NCBI RefSeq assembly: GCF_018860825.1
Contig: NZ_JAHKPZ010000038.1
Location: 124,001 to 188,000, forward strand
Source: Lacinutrix sp. C3R15
GTDB lineage: Bacteria; Bacteroidota; Bacteroidia; Flavobacteriales; Flavobacteriaceae
Direction: 5' to 3'
DNA: 64,000 nucleotides
Of this stretch, positions 1-8,083 are shown piece by piece. The position numbers and the translations under genes were made by a program. Numbering within the stretch: the first letter of the stretch is position 1; every line of letters starts with the position of its first letter. Under the pieces are notes generated by a model. The model made no database searches and had not been told where the DNA came from. It saw only the letters and a list, made by a program, of their open reading frames with translations.

Positions 1-62
1 TTAGGGTTAAAAACACGTTCGCAAGAAGCATAGAAATTATTACAATCTACTAGTGCAAACAT
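1..62 (-). CDS. umuC: Y-family DNA polymerase V subunit UmuC, N-terminal fragment
   Basis: The reverse strand from ATG at 62-60 reads MFALVDCNNFYASCERVFNP and then runs off the window edge. This is the hallmark N-terminus of UmuC-type translesion polymerases: VDCNNFYASCE holds the first metal-binding Asp and the steric-gate region. UmuC copies past damaged bases with processed UmuD during the SOS response. Only about 20 codons are present, so integrity and a umuD neighbour cannot be judged. A -7 box lies directly upstream. No SOS box was recognised in the short upstream stretch. Confidence 0.88.
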   Translation of the reverse strand, partial: MFALVDCNNFYASCERVFNP

Positions 63-68
63 AGTTTA

Positions 69-76
69 CAAAGATA
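69..76 (-). promoter_or_regulatory. -7 promoter element of umuC
   Basis: On the minus strand this reads TATCTTTG, a perfect match to the Bacteroidota TAnnTTTG element, 6 nt upstream of the umuC start codon. The leader would be very short. No convincing -33 TTTG is present at 17-23 nt. Confidence 0.5.
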
Positions 77-152
77 CTAGAAAAACAATTTCAATTTCTG
101 TAAAGCAAATAATCTTATGAACTAAAATTTAAAAAATCACTCTTTAAATAAT

Positions 153-160
153 TATATTTG
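153..160 (+). promoter_or_regulatory. -7 promoter element upstream of the 178-aa membrane protein
   Basis: TATATTTG matches TAnnTTTG, 5 nt before the ATG at 166, so transcription would start about at the start codon (near-leaderless). No -33 TTTG is seen. Confidence 0.4.
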
Positions 161-165
161 AAACA

Positions 166-702
166 ATGAAAGAAAACATTATTTGCGTTTCAGAATCTCC
201 TAAACCCTTATGGGAAACCATTATTGCCGCATTGGCTTTTACTGCTGCTTTTGGTATTATTGTAGCCTCTTTATTATATAACTTTTTCAACATAAGCAAT
301 TTTAAAGCGGTTGCCACCATGACAGAAGGTGTTATTTATTTAGTAGGAATAGGTGTAGGGTTTAGCAGACATAAAAAAATATATGTAGATTTAAAAAACT
401 CTAAGTTTAGAGCAACTACAGAAGTTGGCCTTGTTAAAATTGGCAAATGGGTAACCATTAAAAATTACGAATACGTTTCTATTTTCCTGCAATTACTAGC
501 AGATGGAAGCTATATTTTTGAAGTGAATTTATGGTATAATAAAAACAAACACTTCAAGCTTTACGAAAAAAACAGCTTCGAAGATGCACTTGCAGTTGCT
601 TATGATTTGTCTGAAGAACTAAACATACACCTGCTAGACGCTACCATTGCCAACGAATATAAATGGATTGACAAAGAAGCTTTAAAACAAAAGGTTATCT
701 AA
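166..702 (+). CDS. Conserved two-helix membrane protein of unknown function
   Basis: 178 aa, not assigned to a named family. Two hydrophobic segments are visible at about residues 17-40 (ALAFTAAFGIIVASLLYNF) and 50-66 (TEGVIYLVGIGVGF). A hydrophilic C-terminal domain follows (about 70-178), containing KKIYVDLKNSKFRATTEVGLVKIGKW and an acidic helical tail. The layout suggests a small cytoplasmic domain anchored by a hairpin of helices. It is monocistronic or leads weakly into the DUF2007 gene 68 nt downstream. Start ATG follows a -7 box closely. Function unknown. Confidence 0.75.
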   Translation: MKENIICVSESPKPLWETIIAALAFTAAFGIIVASLLYNFFNISNFKAVATMTEGVIYLVGIGVGFSRHKKIYVDLKNSKFRATTEVGLVKIGKWVTIKNYEYVSIFLQLLADGSYIFEVNLWYNKNKHFKLYEKNSFEDALAVAYDLSEELNIHLLDATIANEYKWIDKEALKQKVI

Positions 703-747
703 ACAGAAAAGCGTAACTTTAATAAAGCAATTGTATGAATTAAAAAG

Positions 748-766
748 TTCCCCACTTTCGTGGGAA
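748..766 (+). repeat. Short GC hairpin with TTTC loop before the DUF2007 gene
   Basis: CCCAC (751-755), TTTC loop, GTGGG (760-764), ending 6 nt before the ATG at 771. The 3' arm contains GGGA, so the hairpin could mask the ribosome-binding region. A hairpin with the same TTTC loop occurs upstream of gpsA at 41160-41177. Confidence 0.5.
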
Positions 767-770
767 TAAA

Positions 771-1184
771 ATGAGCACTACTTTTAAAACCATAGCTAAA
801 TTTCAATATTCTACCGAAGCCCAAATAATAAAAGGGCGTTTAGAGTCTGAAGGTATTCCTGTGTTTTTAAGTGATAATTTCACCATAGACACAGACCCTT
901 TGGTAAGCAACGCTATTGGTGGTGTAAAACTTAAAGTGTATGTAAAAGATGCGCTTAAAGCACAGCATATTCTTACCACTATAGAAAAATATTCTTTAGA
1001 TGATGCTGGCAATGCCATTACATGCATAAAATGTAACAGCAAACATGTGCAGCTGTTTTCTACAATTACAGATTTTAAATCCTTTTTTTCTTTTTTAGTA
1101 GGCTTTCTTTCTGGCACACTTCCCTTTTATACAAAAGACAAATACAGATGTAAAGATTGTAATACAGAGTTTGATATTAAATAA
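771..1184 (+). CDS. DUF2007-family protein with C-terminal zinc ribbon
   Basis: 137 aa. Residues 1-75 resemble the DUF2007 'putative signal transducing protein' fold: FKTIAKFQYSTEAQIIKGRLESEGIPV and a later VKDALKAQHIL, a ferredoxin-like layout often described as sitting in regulatory or membrane-quality proteins. The C-terminus has two CxxC pairs, CIKC (about residue 84) and CKDC (about 128), separated by a hydrophobic stretch (FFSFLVGFLSGTLPFYT). This makes a zinc-ribbon around a possible membrane-associated loop. The biochemical role is not known. A GC hairpin sits directly before the start codon. Confidence 0.75.
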   Translation: MSTTFKTIAKFQYSTEAQIIKGRLESEGIPVFLSDNFTIDTDPLVSNAIGGVKLKVYVKDALKAQHILTTIEKYSLDDAGNAITCIKCNSKHVQLFSTITDFKSFFSFLVGFLSGTLPFYTKDKYRCKDCNTEFDIK

Positions 1185-1265
1185 TTTTTGTAACAAAACA
1201 CCTACATAAACTACATATAAGTATAACTATATTATTAGATGCTTCTAAAATATAGAAAAACAAAA

Positions 1266-1293
1266 AGAAGAATAAACACATGGCTATTCTTCT
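1266..1293 (+). other. Inverted repeat downstream of the DUF2007 gene
   Basis: AGAAGAATA (1266-1274) pairs perfectly with TATTCTTCT (1285-1293) around a 10-nt loop. No T-tract follows, so it is either a weak terminator or a leader structure for the NfeD-like gene that starts at 1362. Nothing else is recognised in 1185-1361. Confidence 0.3.
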
Positions 1294-1361
1294 AACTAAA
1301 ATATTGTAAGGCAATTATAAAGGTCTTATATTTCAAACTTAATCTTTTATTTATACCAACT

Positions 1362-1976
1362 ATGGAATGGTTTTCTGCTTTAGATTCTTTTGCGCAATTT
1401 TTTTGGGTTATTGCAAGTATTGCTTCTTTAATTTTTTTATTTGTTATAATAACCACTTTTGCAGGTATTGATGGTGCAGATGATTTTGAGGATTTAGATA
1501 CAGGCATAGAATTTCAATTTATTACCTTTAAAAATCTTGTTGGTTTTTTCACCATTTTTGGCTGGATTGGTATTGCATGTAACAATGCTGGATTTTCAAA
1601 GCCCGTAACCGTAATTACAGCACTAGGTTGCGGATTACTTATGATGGCAATTATGGCTGTAATGTTTTATTCTATGCGAAAATTAACAGACAGCGGAACC
1701 TTAGAGTATAAAAATGCTATTAACGCTATTGGAGAAGTGTATTTAACCATTGGTGCAAACCGAACTAAAATGGGAAAAGTAAGCGTAAGAGTACAAGGTA
1801 CTTTACGAGAATTAGAAGCACTTACAGACTCTTTAACCGACTTAAAATCTGGTACACTTATACAAGTTGTAGATGTCACTAGCAATGGCATTTTAATAGT
1901 AAACGAAACAAAAAAACCTATAGAACCAATTAAACAAAAAACACATGAACTACCTTCTAACACAGGAAATCTTTAA
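1362..1976 (+). CDS. NfeD-like membrane protein paired with flotillin
   Basis: 204 aa. An N-terminal helix (about 8-32), two further helices (about 60-105, including TIFGWIGIACNNAGF and GCGLLMMAIMAVMFYSM), then a C-terminal beta-rich domain (about 115-190) with GEVYLTIGANRTKMGKVSVRVQG...GTLIQVVDVTSNGILIV. The latter fits the OB-fold of NfeD proteins. NfeD proteins typically pair with flotillin/stomatin partners. Here the flotillin gene overlaps by 32 bp, which implies translational coupling. Probable role: membrane-domain organisation or membrane stress. Assignment rests on architecture plus neighbour, not on a strong motif. Confidence 0.7.
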   Translation: MEWFSALDSFAQFFWVIASIASLIFLFVIITTFAGIDGADDFEDLDTGIEFQFITFKNLVGFFTIFGWIGIACNNAGFSKPVTVITALGCGLLMMAIMAVMFYSMRKLTDSGTLEYKNAINAIGEVYLTIGANRTKMGKVSVRVQGTLRELEALTDSLTDLKSGTLIQVVDVTSNGILIVNETKKPIEPIKQKTHELPSNTGNL

Positions 1977-3366
1977 TTTAGGATTTCCTATTGCAATTAT
2001 TTTTGCAGTTTTATTTATTTTCATCTTCTTTATTATTTTAATAAAGCGCTATAAACGTTGTCCTTCAGACAGAATTTTGGTGGTTTATGGTAAAGTTGGT
2101 GGTGGGCAATCTGCCAAATGTATTCATGGTGGTGCGGCTTTTATAATGCCAGTAATTCAAGATTATGAATTTCTAGAATTAACACCTATTTCTATAGAAG
2201 TAAACTTAGTCAATGCACTGTCTAAACAAAATATTCGTGTAAATGTGCCATCGCGTTTTACTATTGGTGTTTCTACAGAACCTGGAATCATGCAAAATGC
2301 TGCCGAAAGACTTTTAGGTTTAAATCAAGATAATATTCAAGAGTTAGCACAAGAAATTATTTTTGGGCAACTGCGTTTGGTTGTAGCTTCTATGGATATT
2401 GAAGAAATTAACAACGATAGAGATAAGTTTTTAACTAACATTTCGCAAAGTGTAGAATCGGAGCTTAAAAAAGTAGGTTTAAAACTAATCAACGTAAACA
2501 TTACAGATATTGTAGATGAGTCTGGATATATTGAAGCTTTAGGAAAAGAAGCTGCTGCGCATGCTATTAATGCTGCTAGAAAATCAGTAGCAGAAAAAAC
2601 TAGAGATGGTTCTATTGGTGAAGCAAATGCGGTACAAGATGAAAGAACACAAGTAGCTGCTGCAAATGCACAGGCTGTTGAAGGTGAAAATACAGCAAAA
2701 ATTGCGGTTGCTAATTCTGATTCTTTACGTCGTCAACGTGAAGCAGAAGCAGAACGTGTAGCAATTGCATCAGAAAAAGTACAAAGCGCAAAAGCCCTAG
2801 AAGAATCGTATGCTGCAGAAAAAGAAGCAGAAACAGCTAGAGCAGAAAGAGAACGTTCTTCGCAAATGGCAGATGTAATTGTACCTGCAGAAATTGATAA
2901 AAAGAAAGTAGAAATTGATGCAGAAGCAGAAGCAGAACGCATTAGAAGAAAAGCAAAAGGGGAAGCAGACGCCATATTATTTAAAGCACAAGCAGAAGCA
3001 CAAGGGCAATTTGAAATATTAACCAAACAAGCTGCTGGTATGGAACAAATAGTAAAAGCTGCTGGAGATAACTCTAAAGATGCTGTGCTTTTATTAATTG
3101 CAGATAAATTACCAGAATTAGTAAGAATGCAATCGGAAGCCATCAAAAACATTAAGATTGATAAAGTTACCGTTTGGGAAAATGGTGGTAGTAAAGACGG
3201 AAAATCTTCTACTGCTAATTTCTTATCAGGAATGTATAAATCGGTACCTCCATTGCAAGAAATGTTTAATATGGCTGGAATGGAATTACCAGAATACTTA
3301 AAAGGAAAAGATATAAAAACAGACGATACTTCTACAGAAATTATAGAAGATAGTCCTGAAAAATAA
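1945..3366 (+). CDS. Flotillin family membrane scaffold protein
   Basis: 473 aa. One N-terminal membrane helix (about 12-34) is followed by a PHB/SPFH domain (about 45-210; RILVVYGKVGGG, NIRVNVPSRFTIGV, VESELKKVGLKLINVNITDI). Then comes a long coiled-coil flotillin domain rich in AEAEAER-type heptads (about 215-380). The C-terminal tail is acidic. Flotillins oligomerise into membrane scaffolds that organise microdomains. The start overlaps the end of the NfeD-like gene, the usual nfeD-flotillin operon. An intrinsic terminator follows directly. Confidence 0.92.
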   Translation: MNYLLTQEIFNLGFPIAIIFAVLFIFIFFIILIKRYKRCPSDRILVVYGKVGGGQSAKCIHGGAAFIMPVIQDYEFLELTPISIEVNLVNALSKQNIRVNVPSRFTIGVSTEPGIMQNAAERLLGLNQDNIQELAQEIIFGQLRLVVASMDIEEINNDRDKFLTNISQSVESELKKVGLKLINVNITDIVDESGYIEALGKEAAAHAINAARKSVAEKTRDGSIGEANAVQDERTQVAAANAQAVEGENTAKIAVANSDSLRRQREAEAERVAIASEKVQSAKALEESYAAEKEAETARAERERSSQMADVIVPAEIDKKKVEIDAEAEAERIRRKAKGEADAILFKAQAEAQGQFEILTKQAAGMEQIVKAAGDNSKDAVLLLIADKLPELVRMQSEAIKNIKIDKVTVWENGGSKDGKSSTANFLSGMYKSVPPLQEMFNMAGMELPEYLKGKDIKTDDTSTEIIEDSPEK

Positions 3367-3383
3367 AAACACTTTCGTTTTAA

Positions 3384-3410
3384 AATCCGCTTTTTAGCGG
3401 ATTTTTTTTT
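3384..3410 (+). terminator. Intrinsic terminator after flotillin
   Basis: AATCCGCT / AGCGGATT stem with a TTTTT loop followed by a run of T to 3410. It ends the NfeD-flotillin operon. Confidence 0.85.
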
Positions 3411-3459
3411 GTCTTTACTTTTTCAATTAATCCTTATATTTACAGAAACCCTAACCTTT

Positions 3460-4425
3460 ATGAAAGCACTAATAAAATTTTTAAGCATTACTTTATTATT
3501 AGTAACAATTACTATTTCTGCACAACAAGACCCTGAAATTTTTGATAAGTTTACATCTAAATTCTATACTATTGATGGGTACAAAATCAACGTAGAAGTT
3601 TTGGGTAGCGGAGATCCTATTTTCTTTCTTCCTGGAGGTCCTGGAAATTCTCATGATTATATGCAAGGTAATTTTGGGCAATACTACAAAACCAATACTG
3701 TGGTGTTTTTTGATTGGCTAGGTCGTGGTAAAAGTGACAATGCAAAAAACGCTTCAGAATATTCGGTAGAAGCAGATGTAGCACTTATAGAAAAACTTCG
3801 TAAACTATTAAATTTTGATAAAATTTCACTGGTTGGGCATTCCTACGGAACCGTTCCTGCGCAAGCATACGCCATAAAATATAAAGACCAAGTAGATAAA
3901 ATGGTACTCATTAATGGGTTTCATTCTGGTGCCATGTGGCAAGCAAATTGCGACAGCTACAACCATTATGCAAAAACACATTTTCCTGAAAAATGGAAAC
4001 AAGTAGACTCGCTTCGTGCTTTAGGCTACGTTTCTAGCCAAGAACCTTTAAAAACGGTGTATGGCAACTTTCCTACCAAATACATTTATTACCACAATAC
4101 CAGCCTAAAACAAAACGTACCTAAATATACATACAGAGGTTGGGCTAATGATGTGTATACTACTATTATTGGTAAAGATGGTGATTTTGATGTTTCTGGT
4201 AGCATGATTAACCAAGATTACAGACAACAATTAAAAGATGTAAAAGCAAAAACATTAATTGTTGCAGGACGATATGATGGTGTTTCTACTCCAGAGTTTG
4301 CAGTACAATACAAAACCTTTATGCCACAAGCACAGTTTGAAATGTTTGAACAAAGTGGGCATAATCCCTATCTAGAAGAACCTGAAAAGTTTTATACAAT
4401 ATTTGAAACTTTTATGAATAAATAA
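3460..4425 (+). CDS. Secreted alpha/beta hydrolase, proline iminopeptidase-like
   Basis: About 322 aa from ATG 3460. This start gives a clean signal peptide (MKALIKFLSITLLLVTITISA, cleavage before QQD); the longer in-frame extension begins with TTG inside the upstream terminator. The S33/alpha-beta hydrolase core has the oxyanion HGGPG equivalent FLPGGPGNSHDY, nucleophile elbow GHSYGT, acid in VAGRYDG and the catalytic His in QSGHNPYLEEP. Such enzymes remove N-terminal proline or hydrolyse related amides or esters. Export to the periplasm is inferred from the signal peptide. Its 3' end lies 6 nt from the convergent MocR-like gene. Exact substrate unknown. Confidence 0.85.
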   Translation: MKALIKFLSITLLLVTITISAQQDPEIFDKFTSKFYTIDGYKINVEVLGSGDPIFFLPGGPGNSHDYMQGNFGQYYKTNTVVFFDWLGRGKSDNAKNASEYSVEADVALIEKLRKLLNFDKISLVGHSYGTVPAQAYAIKYKDQVDKMVLINGFHSGAMWQANCDSYNHYAKTHFPEKWKQVDSLRALGYVSSQEPLKTVYGNFPTKYIYYHNTSLKQNVPKYTYRGWANDVYTTIIGKDGDFDVSGSMINQDYRQQLKDVKAKTLIVAGRYDGVSTPEFAVQYKTFMPQAQFEMFEQSGHNPYLEEPEKFYTIFETFMNK

Positions 4426-4431
4426 GGTTGC

Positions 4432-5925
4432 TTACAGCAATACTTCTTCAAAAGATTGCTGTAATATTTTTACAACAGCTTCTATTTCTTCTTCGTTTAG
4501 GTGTCCAAAACCCAAACGTATGGCACAAGTACTTTTGTTTTGATATAGTATTGTTTTGGGTAAAAACAAGTTGTTCTTTTTTGCTTTTTCAGCAAGTTTA
4601 ACAAGAGAAATTCTAGGAGAAAAACACAACCAAACCGCTAATCCTCCTGCTGGAATGTGCCAAGTAGCATATGCTTTAAAGTACATTTGCAAACAAGCAC
4701 ATAAATAATCTCGTCTTTGCTTATATACTGTAATATTCTTTTTAATTAATCGGTGTATTTCTCCTTCAGCAATTAGCTCGGTAAGCATTTGTTTTTGTAT
4801 CAAATCGCCTTGCTTATCTAGTATTTGCAAATAATTTTTCGCTTCGTTAATAATATTTTCTGGAGCTACTATAAATCCTATTTGAAAACTAGGAAAAAAA
4901 GATTGGCCTAGTCTTCCTAAATAGATAACAACACCTGCTCCATCTGCACTTGCCATAGGTACCATTGCAGAACCTTCAAACTGAAAATCATAATCAAAAT
5001 CATCTTCTATAATAGCAAATTGATATGCTTTTGCCAGTTGTAATAATTGCAATCGTCTTTCGGCACTAAGCGTTACTGTTGTAGGGTATTGTCTATGCGC
5101 ACATACATAGACGCAGCGAATACTTCCTTTGGTGAAGTTTTTCTCAATAAAATCTACTTGTATTCCATGAGCATCAACAGGAATGGTTTTAATAGTTGCT
5201 CCTGCTTGCTGAAAAATCATATTCGATTTGTAATTACTTAAATCGCCAACAAGCACTACATCCTTTTTTTGAATAAGAAGCTGAGACACCATATACAAAC
5301 TCATTTCGGTACTTCGTGTACTTACTATATTATTAGGTGGTATTTGAAAACCTCTTGTAGCATTTAAATAATTACATAACTGTTTATTAAAAGAGGTATA
5401 TGATTGTTCTTGGTTTTGGTTCCATCTTGATATTAAAGAAGTACGCTTCATAGATGCACTATACCATTTTGAAAACTGGTATGTAGGATGTAATCTTAAA
5501 TCGGGTTGCCCATCATTAATAACATATGTACATACCGAAAATTCTTGGGTAGAAGCCAAATGAAAAGAAGATTGAAATGGAAATCCTGCTGTTTTTGGGT
5601 AGGTTTTTAGTTTTTCTAAACCTTGTGATGCTGCTTTAATAGCAACGGTTTTCTTATCTGGTTTTAATACAAACGTACCTTTATTAGCAACAATATCTAC
5701 CCAACCTTGTGATGCTAACTCATCATATACAGCTACTGCAGTATTTCTATTTATAGAAAGTAAGGCACTAAATTTTCTGGTTCCTGGTAACGCTGTACCT
5801 TCTGGTAAATAGCCACGCTGTATTGCATTAATAATTTGCTGGGTTATCTGTATATAAATAGAAGTGCTGGGCGACTTTTTAAATTGTATTAAGGTTTTTA
5901 ATATGTCTTCAACCGGACTATGCAT
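4432..5925 (-). CDS. MocR-type GntR regulator with degenerate aminotransferase domain
   Basis: 497 aa. An N-terminal GntR winged helix (about 15-85; YIQITQQIINAIQRGYLPEGTALPGTRKFSALLSINRNTAVAVYDEL) is fused to a fold-type I aminotransferase domain (about 130-495; EDDFDYDFQFEG, HRQYPTTVTLSAERR, AIRLGFGHL). MocR proteins use PLP bound to a lysine in a GSFSK-like motif as effector. Here that segment is YLGRLGQSFFPSFQIGF: glutamine sits where lysine is expected, and the following RLGY arginine is also glutamine. It may therefore not form a PLP Schiff base. It is divergent from the BtuB-like receptor 78 bp away, its likely target. Confidence 0.85.
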   Translation of the reverse strand: MHSPVEDILKTLIQFKKSPSTSIYIQITQQIINAIQRGYLPEGTALPGTRKFSALLSINRNTAVAVYDELASQGWVDIVANKGTFVLKPDKKTVAIKAASQGLEKLKTYPKTAGFPFQSSFHLASTQEFSVCTYVINDGQPDLRLHPTYQFSKWYSASMKRTSLISRWNQNQEQSYTSFNKQLCNYLNATRGFQIPPNNIVSTRSTEMSLYMVSQLLIQKKDVVLVGDLSNYKSNMIFQQAGATIKTIPVDAHGIQVDFIEKNFTKGSIRCVYVCAHRQYPTTVTLSAERRLQLLQLAKAYQFAIIEDDFDYDFQFEGSAMVPMASADGAGVVIYLGRLGQSFFPSFQIGFIVAPENIINEAKNYLQILDKQGDLIQKQMLTELIAEGEIHRLIKKNITVYKQRRDYLCACLQMYFKAYATWHIPAGGLAVWLCFSPRISLVKLAEKAKKNNLFLPKTILYQNKSTCAIRLGFGHLNEEEIEAVVKILQQSFEEVLL

Positions 5926-5943
5926 TGTTTTAAAACTGGACTA
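5911..5943. promoter_or_regulatory. Direct repeat AACYGGACTA at the MocR/receptor divergent region
   Basis: AACCGGACTA (5911-5920, inside the first codons of the regulator) and AACTGGACTA (5934-5943) are spaced 23 bp apart, about two helical turns. GabR/PdxR-like MocR proteins bind direct repeats, so this is a candidate operator. Confidence 0.4.
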
Positions 5944-6003
5944 CATTAATGATCCGGAAAGTTACGATTTTTGCAGCGTTAATAAACACTTTTACATTGT
6001 ATT

Positions 6004-7821
6004 ATGAAATTAAGTCCTTTATATATGTTTCTTGCGCTGTTTTCTATAACAACTCAAGCGCAAGATTTAGAAAAAGAACAACAATTAGATTCGGTTATTA
6101 TTACTTCTACCAGAATAGATTTACCGTTTTCTAAAAACTCTAGAACCATAACAGTAATTACCCAAGAAGACATTAAAAAAAGCGCAACAACTAATGTTGC
6201 CGATTTACTACAACAGGTTGCTGGTGTAGATATAAGAAGACGTGGTACTGCTGGTATGCAAGCAGATTTATACATTCGTGGTGGTGGTTTTGATCAAACC
6301 TTACTATTGGTAGATGGTATAAAAATGGAGGATCCGCAAACAGGACACCATACCATGAATATGGCATTACCGCTAGATGTTATTGAGCGTGTAGAAGTTA
6401 TTAAAGGTCCTGCTGCTCGTGTTTTTGGACAAAATGCTTTTACAGGTGCCATTAATATTGTAACCAAAAAAAATACAGAAAATAGCGTGGCAGTAAATGC
6501 GCAAGCTGGATCCTACGGCCAACTCCATGGTGCAGTTATGGTGAGTAGCCAATTAAAAAAATCTTCGCATATTTTTCAGGTTTCTAGAAATACTTCAGAG
6601 GGCTACAGATATAATACCGATTATGACAACCAGAATTATTTCATTAAAAGTAGCTTCAATACCAATAACACACCAATAGACCTTATTGCTTCGTTTCAAG
6701 AAAGAAAATTTGGTGCTAACGGTTTTTATGCTAGTCCTACAGCAACTAATCAATACGAAGAAACCCAAACTAGTCTTATTGGTATTTCTTCTAAAATTAA
6801 AAAAAACAAACTAACCTTAAAACCTAAATTGTACTGGAAACGCAACCAAGACATGTACGTTTTTGTAAGACAAGACCCTTCTATTTACAGAAATTTACAC
6901 CAAACCAATAAAGTTGGCGCTGCAATAGATGCTTCTTACAAATCTAAAATTGGGGTTACTGGTTTTGGTATAGATGTATCAAAAGTATATTTATCTAGTA
7001 ATAATTTAGGATCAAGAAATAGGTTTATGACTACCTTGTTTTTAGAACATCGTTTTAGCTTTGCAGATGACAAATTAGATATTACTCCCGGAATTGCGGC
7101 TACTTACTTTTCCGATTTTAAATTTCATGCCTTTCCAGGAATAGATGTTGGCTATAAAATAAACAACAACTTAAAAATCTACGGAAACATGGGGTATACC
7201 TACAGAATACCAACCTATACCGATTTATATTATACCAGTCCTACAGAATTAGGAAACGAAAACCTAGATCCTGAAGAAGCTATTGCGCAAGAGTTAGGCA
7301 TAAAGTTTACTACGGGAAATTTTAACCTAAACCTTGCGGCTTTTAACAGAGATTCTAGAAAACTAATAGACTTTGTTAAAGAAAACGAAACCGATCTATG
7401 GCAAGCAACAAACATTAGAGATTTAAATACAAAAGGTGTAGAATGTAATGCTTCTTATGGGTTTACACTTGGTTCTTTTAATCAAGCAATGCAAGTTGGT
7501 TACACTTTTATAGAAGATGATTTAAAAGCGGTTTCTAACAATTTTTCAAGGTATTCTATAAACTCGTTAAAACACCATGCAACGGCTAGCATACAAACAC
7601 AGTTTATAAAAAATCTGTCGCAAAATATCATTTATAAATATGCCGAAAGAACTTCTGGAGAAAGTTACGCAGTGGTAGATGCTAGTGTAAATTATACAAT
7701 AAAAGCAGTAGAGTTCTCACTACTTGCTAACAATATTTTTAATACCGAATATACAGAAACCAACTTGGTGCCAATGCCTAAAGGAAACCTGCTTTTAGGT
7801 GTAAAATATGTGTTTAAATAA
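6004..7821 (+). CDS. TonB-dependent outer membrane receptor, BtuB/vitamin B12-like
   Basis: 605 aa. Signal peptide to about residue 19 (ITTQA/QD). The plug domain (about 30-150) shows the classic pattern: ITVITQEDIKKS, DLLQQVAGVDIRRRG, DLYIRGGGFDQTLLLVDG, ERVEVIKGPAARVFGQNAFTGAINIVTK. A 22-strand barrel follows, ending KYVFK with an aromatic C-terminus. There is no N-terminal carboxypeptidase-like extension, and the short length (about 600) resembles BtuB. The ligand is therefore possibly a cobamide, but no cobalamin riboswitch fits in the 78-bp upstream gap. Energised by TonB-ExbBD. The divergent MocR-like gene is the likely regulator. Confidence 0.85.
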   Translation: MKLSPLYMFLALFSITTQAQDLEKEQQLDSVIITSTRIDLPFSKNSRTITVITQEDIKKSATTNVADLLQQVAGVDIRRRGTAGMQADLYIRGGGFDQTLLLVDGIKMEDPQTGHHTMNMALPLDVIERVEVIKGPAARVFGQNAFTGAINIVTKKNTENSVAVNAQAGSYGQLHGAVMVSSQLKKSSHIFQVSRNTSEGYRYNTDYDNQNYFIKSSFNTNNTPIDLIASFQERKFGANGFYASPTATNQYEETQTSLIGISSKIKKNKLTLKPKLYWKRNQDMYVFVRQDPSIYRNLHQTNKVGAAIDASYKSKIGVTGFGIDVSKVYLSSNNLGSRNRFMTTLFLEHRFSFADDKLDITPGIAATYFSDFKFHAFPGIDVGYKINNNLKIYGNMGYTYRIPTYTDLYYTSPTELGNENLDPEEAIAQELGIKFTTGNFNLNLAAFNRDSRKLIDFVKENETDLWQATNIRDLNTKGVECNASYGFTLGSFNQAMQVGYTFIEDDLKAVSNNFSRYSINSLKHHATASIQTQFIKNLSQNIIYKYAERTSGESYAVVDASVNYTIKAVEFSLLANNIFNTEYTETNLVPMPKGNLLLGVKYVFK

Positions 7822-7866
7822 AACAACCTCGTCTTCTTATTGCTAGACGCTAACAGAAATCACTTC

Positions 7867-7902
7867 GCCTTATAAAAAAAACAGCATTTTTTTTTATAAG
7901 GC
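7867..7902 (+). terminator. Intrinsic terminator after the BtuB-like receptor
   Basis: GCCTTATAAAAAAAA and TTTTTTTTATAAGGC pair around a CAGCA loop, then TTTT. The rest of the 262-bp gap holds only the promoter of the cupin gene. Confidence 0.65.
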
Positions 7903-8056
7903 TTTTAGTACTACAAAACATATACGCAATTATTGGTGTTTTCCGCTTTGCAAAAAGAGAAGAATCCATACTAATTTTCATTTTTAAAAACGAGAAGAAA
8001 GCGCGGTTAAGAAGCTTGATTTTACAAAAAAGAATATCAGATTACTTTGGTTTTAG

Positions 8057-8064
8057 TAACTTTG
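8057..8064 (+). promoter_or_regulatory. -7 promoter element of the cupin-like oxygenase gene
   Basis: TAACTTTG, perfect TAnnTTTG, 19 nt before the TTG start. No clear -33 TTTG at standard spacing. Confidence 0.5.
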
Positions 8065-8083
8065 GGTTTTTAAATCCATTATA

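Noticed and set aside
2700-3010. Repeated GAAGCAGAAGCAGAA DNA in the flotillin gene as a mobile or CRISPR repeat
   Set aside because: It encodes the AEAEAER heptads of the flotillin coiled-coil; no spacers or fixed unit.
3409-3459. Longer N-terminus for the alpha/beta hydrolase from TTG 3409
   Set aside because: It starts inside the terminator T-run and would bury the signal peptide.
5926-6003. Possible cobalamin riboswitch upstream of the BtuB-like receptor
   Set aside because: Only 78 bp, and no B12-box-like or multi-stem structure is visible.
7930-8015. TTCCGCTTTGC and GAAAGCGCGG as a further TTTC-loop hairpin
   Set aside because: The halves are about 65 bp apart and do not form a compact stem; too degenerate.
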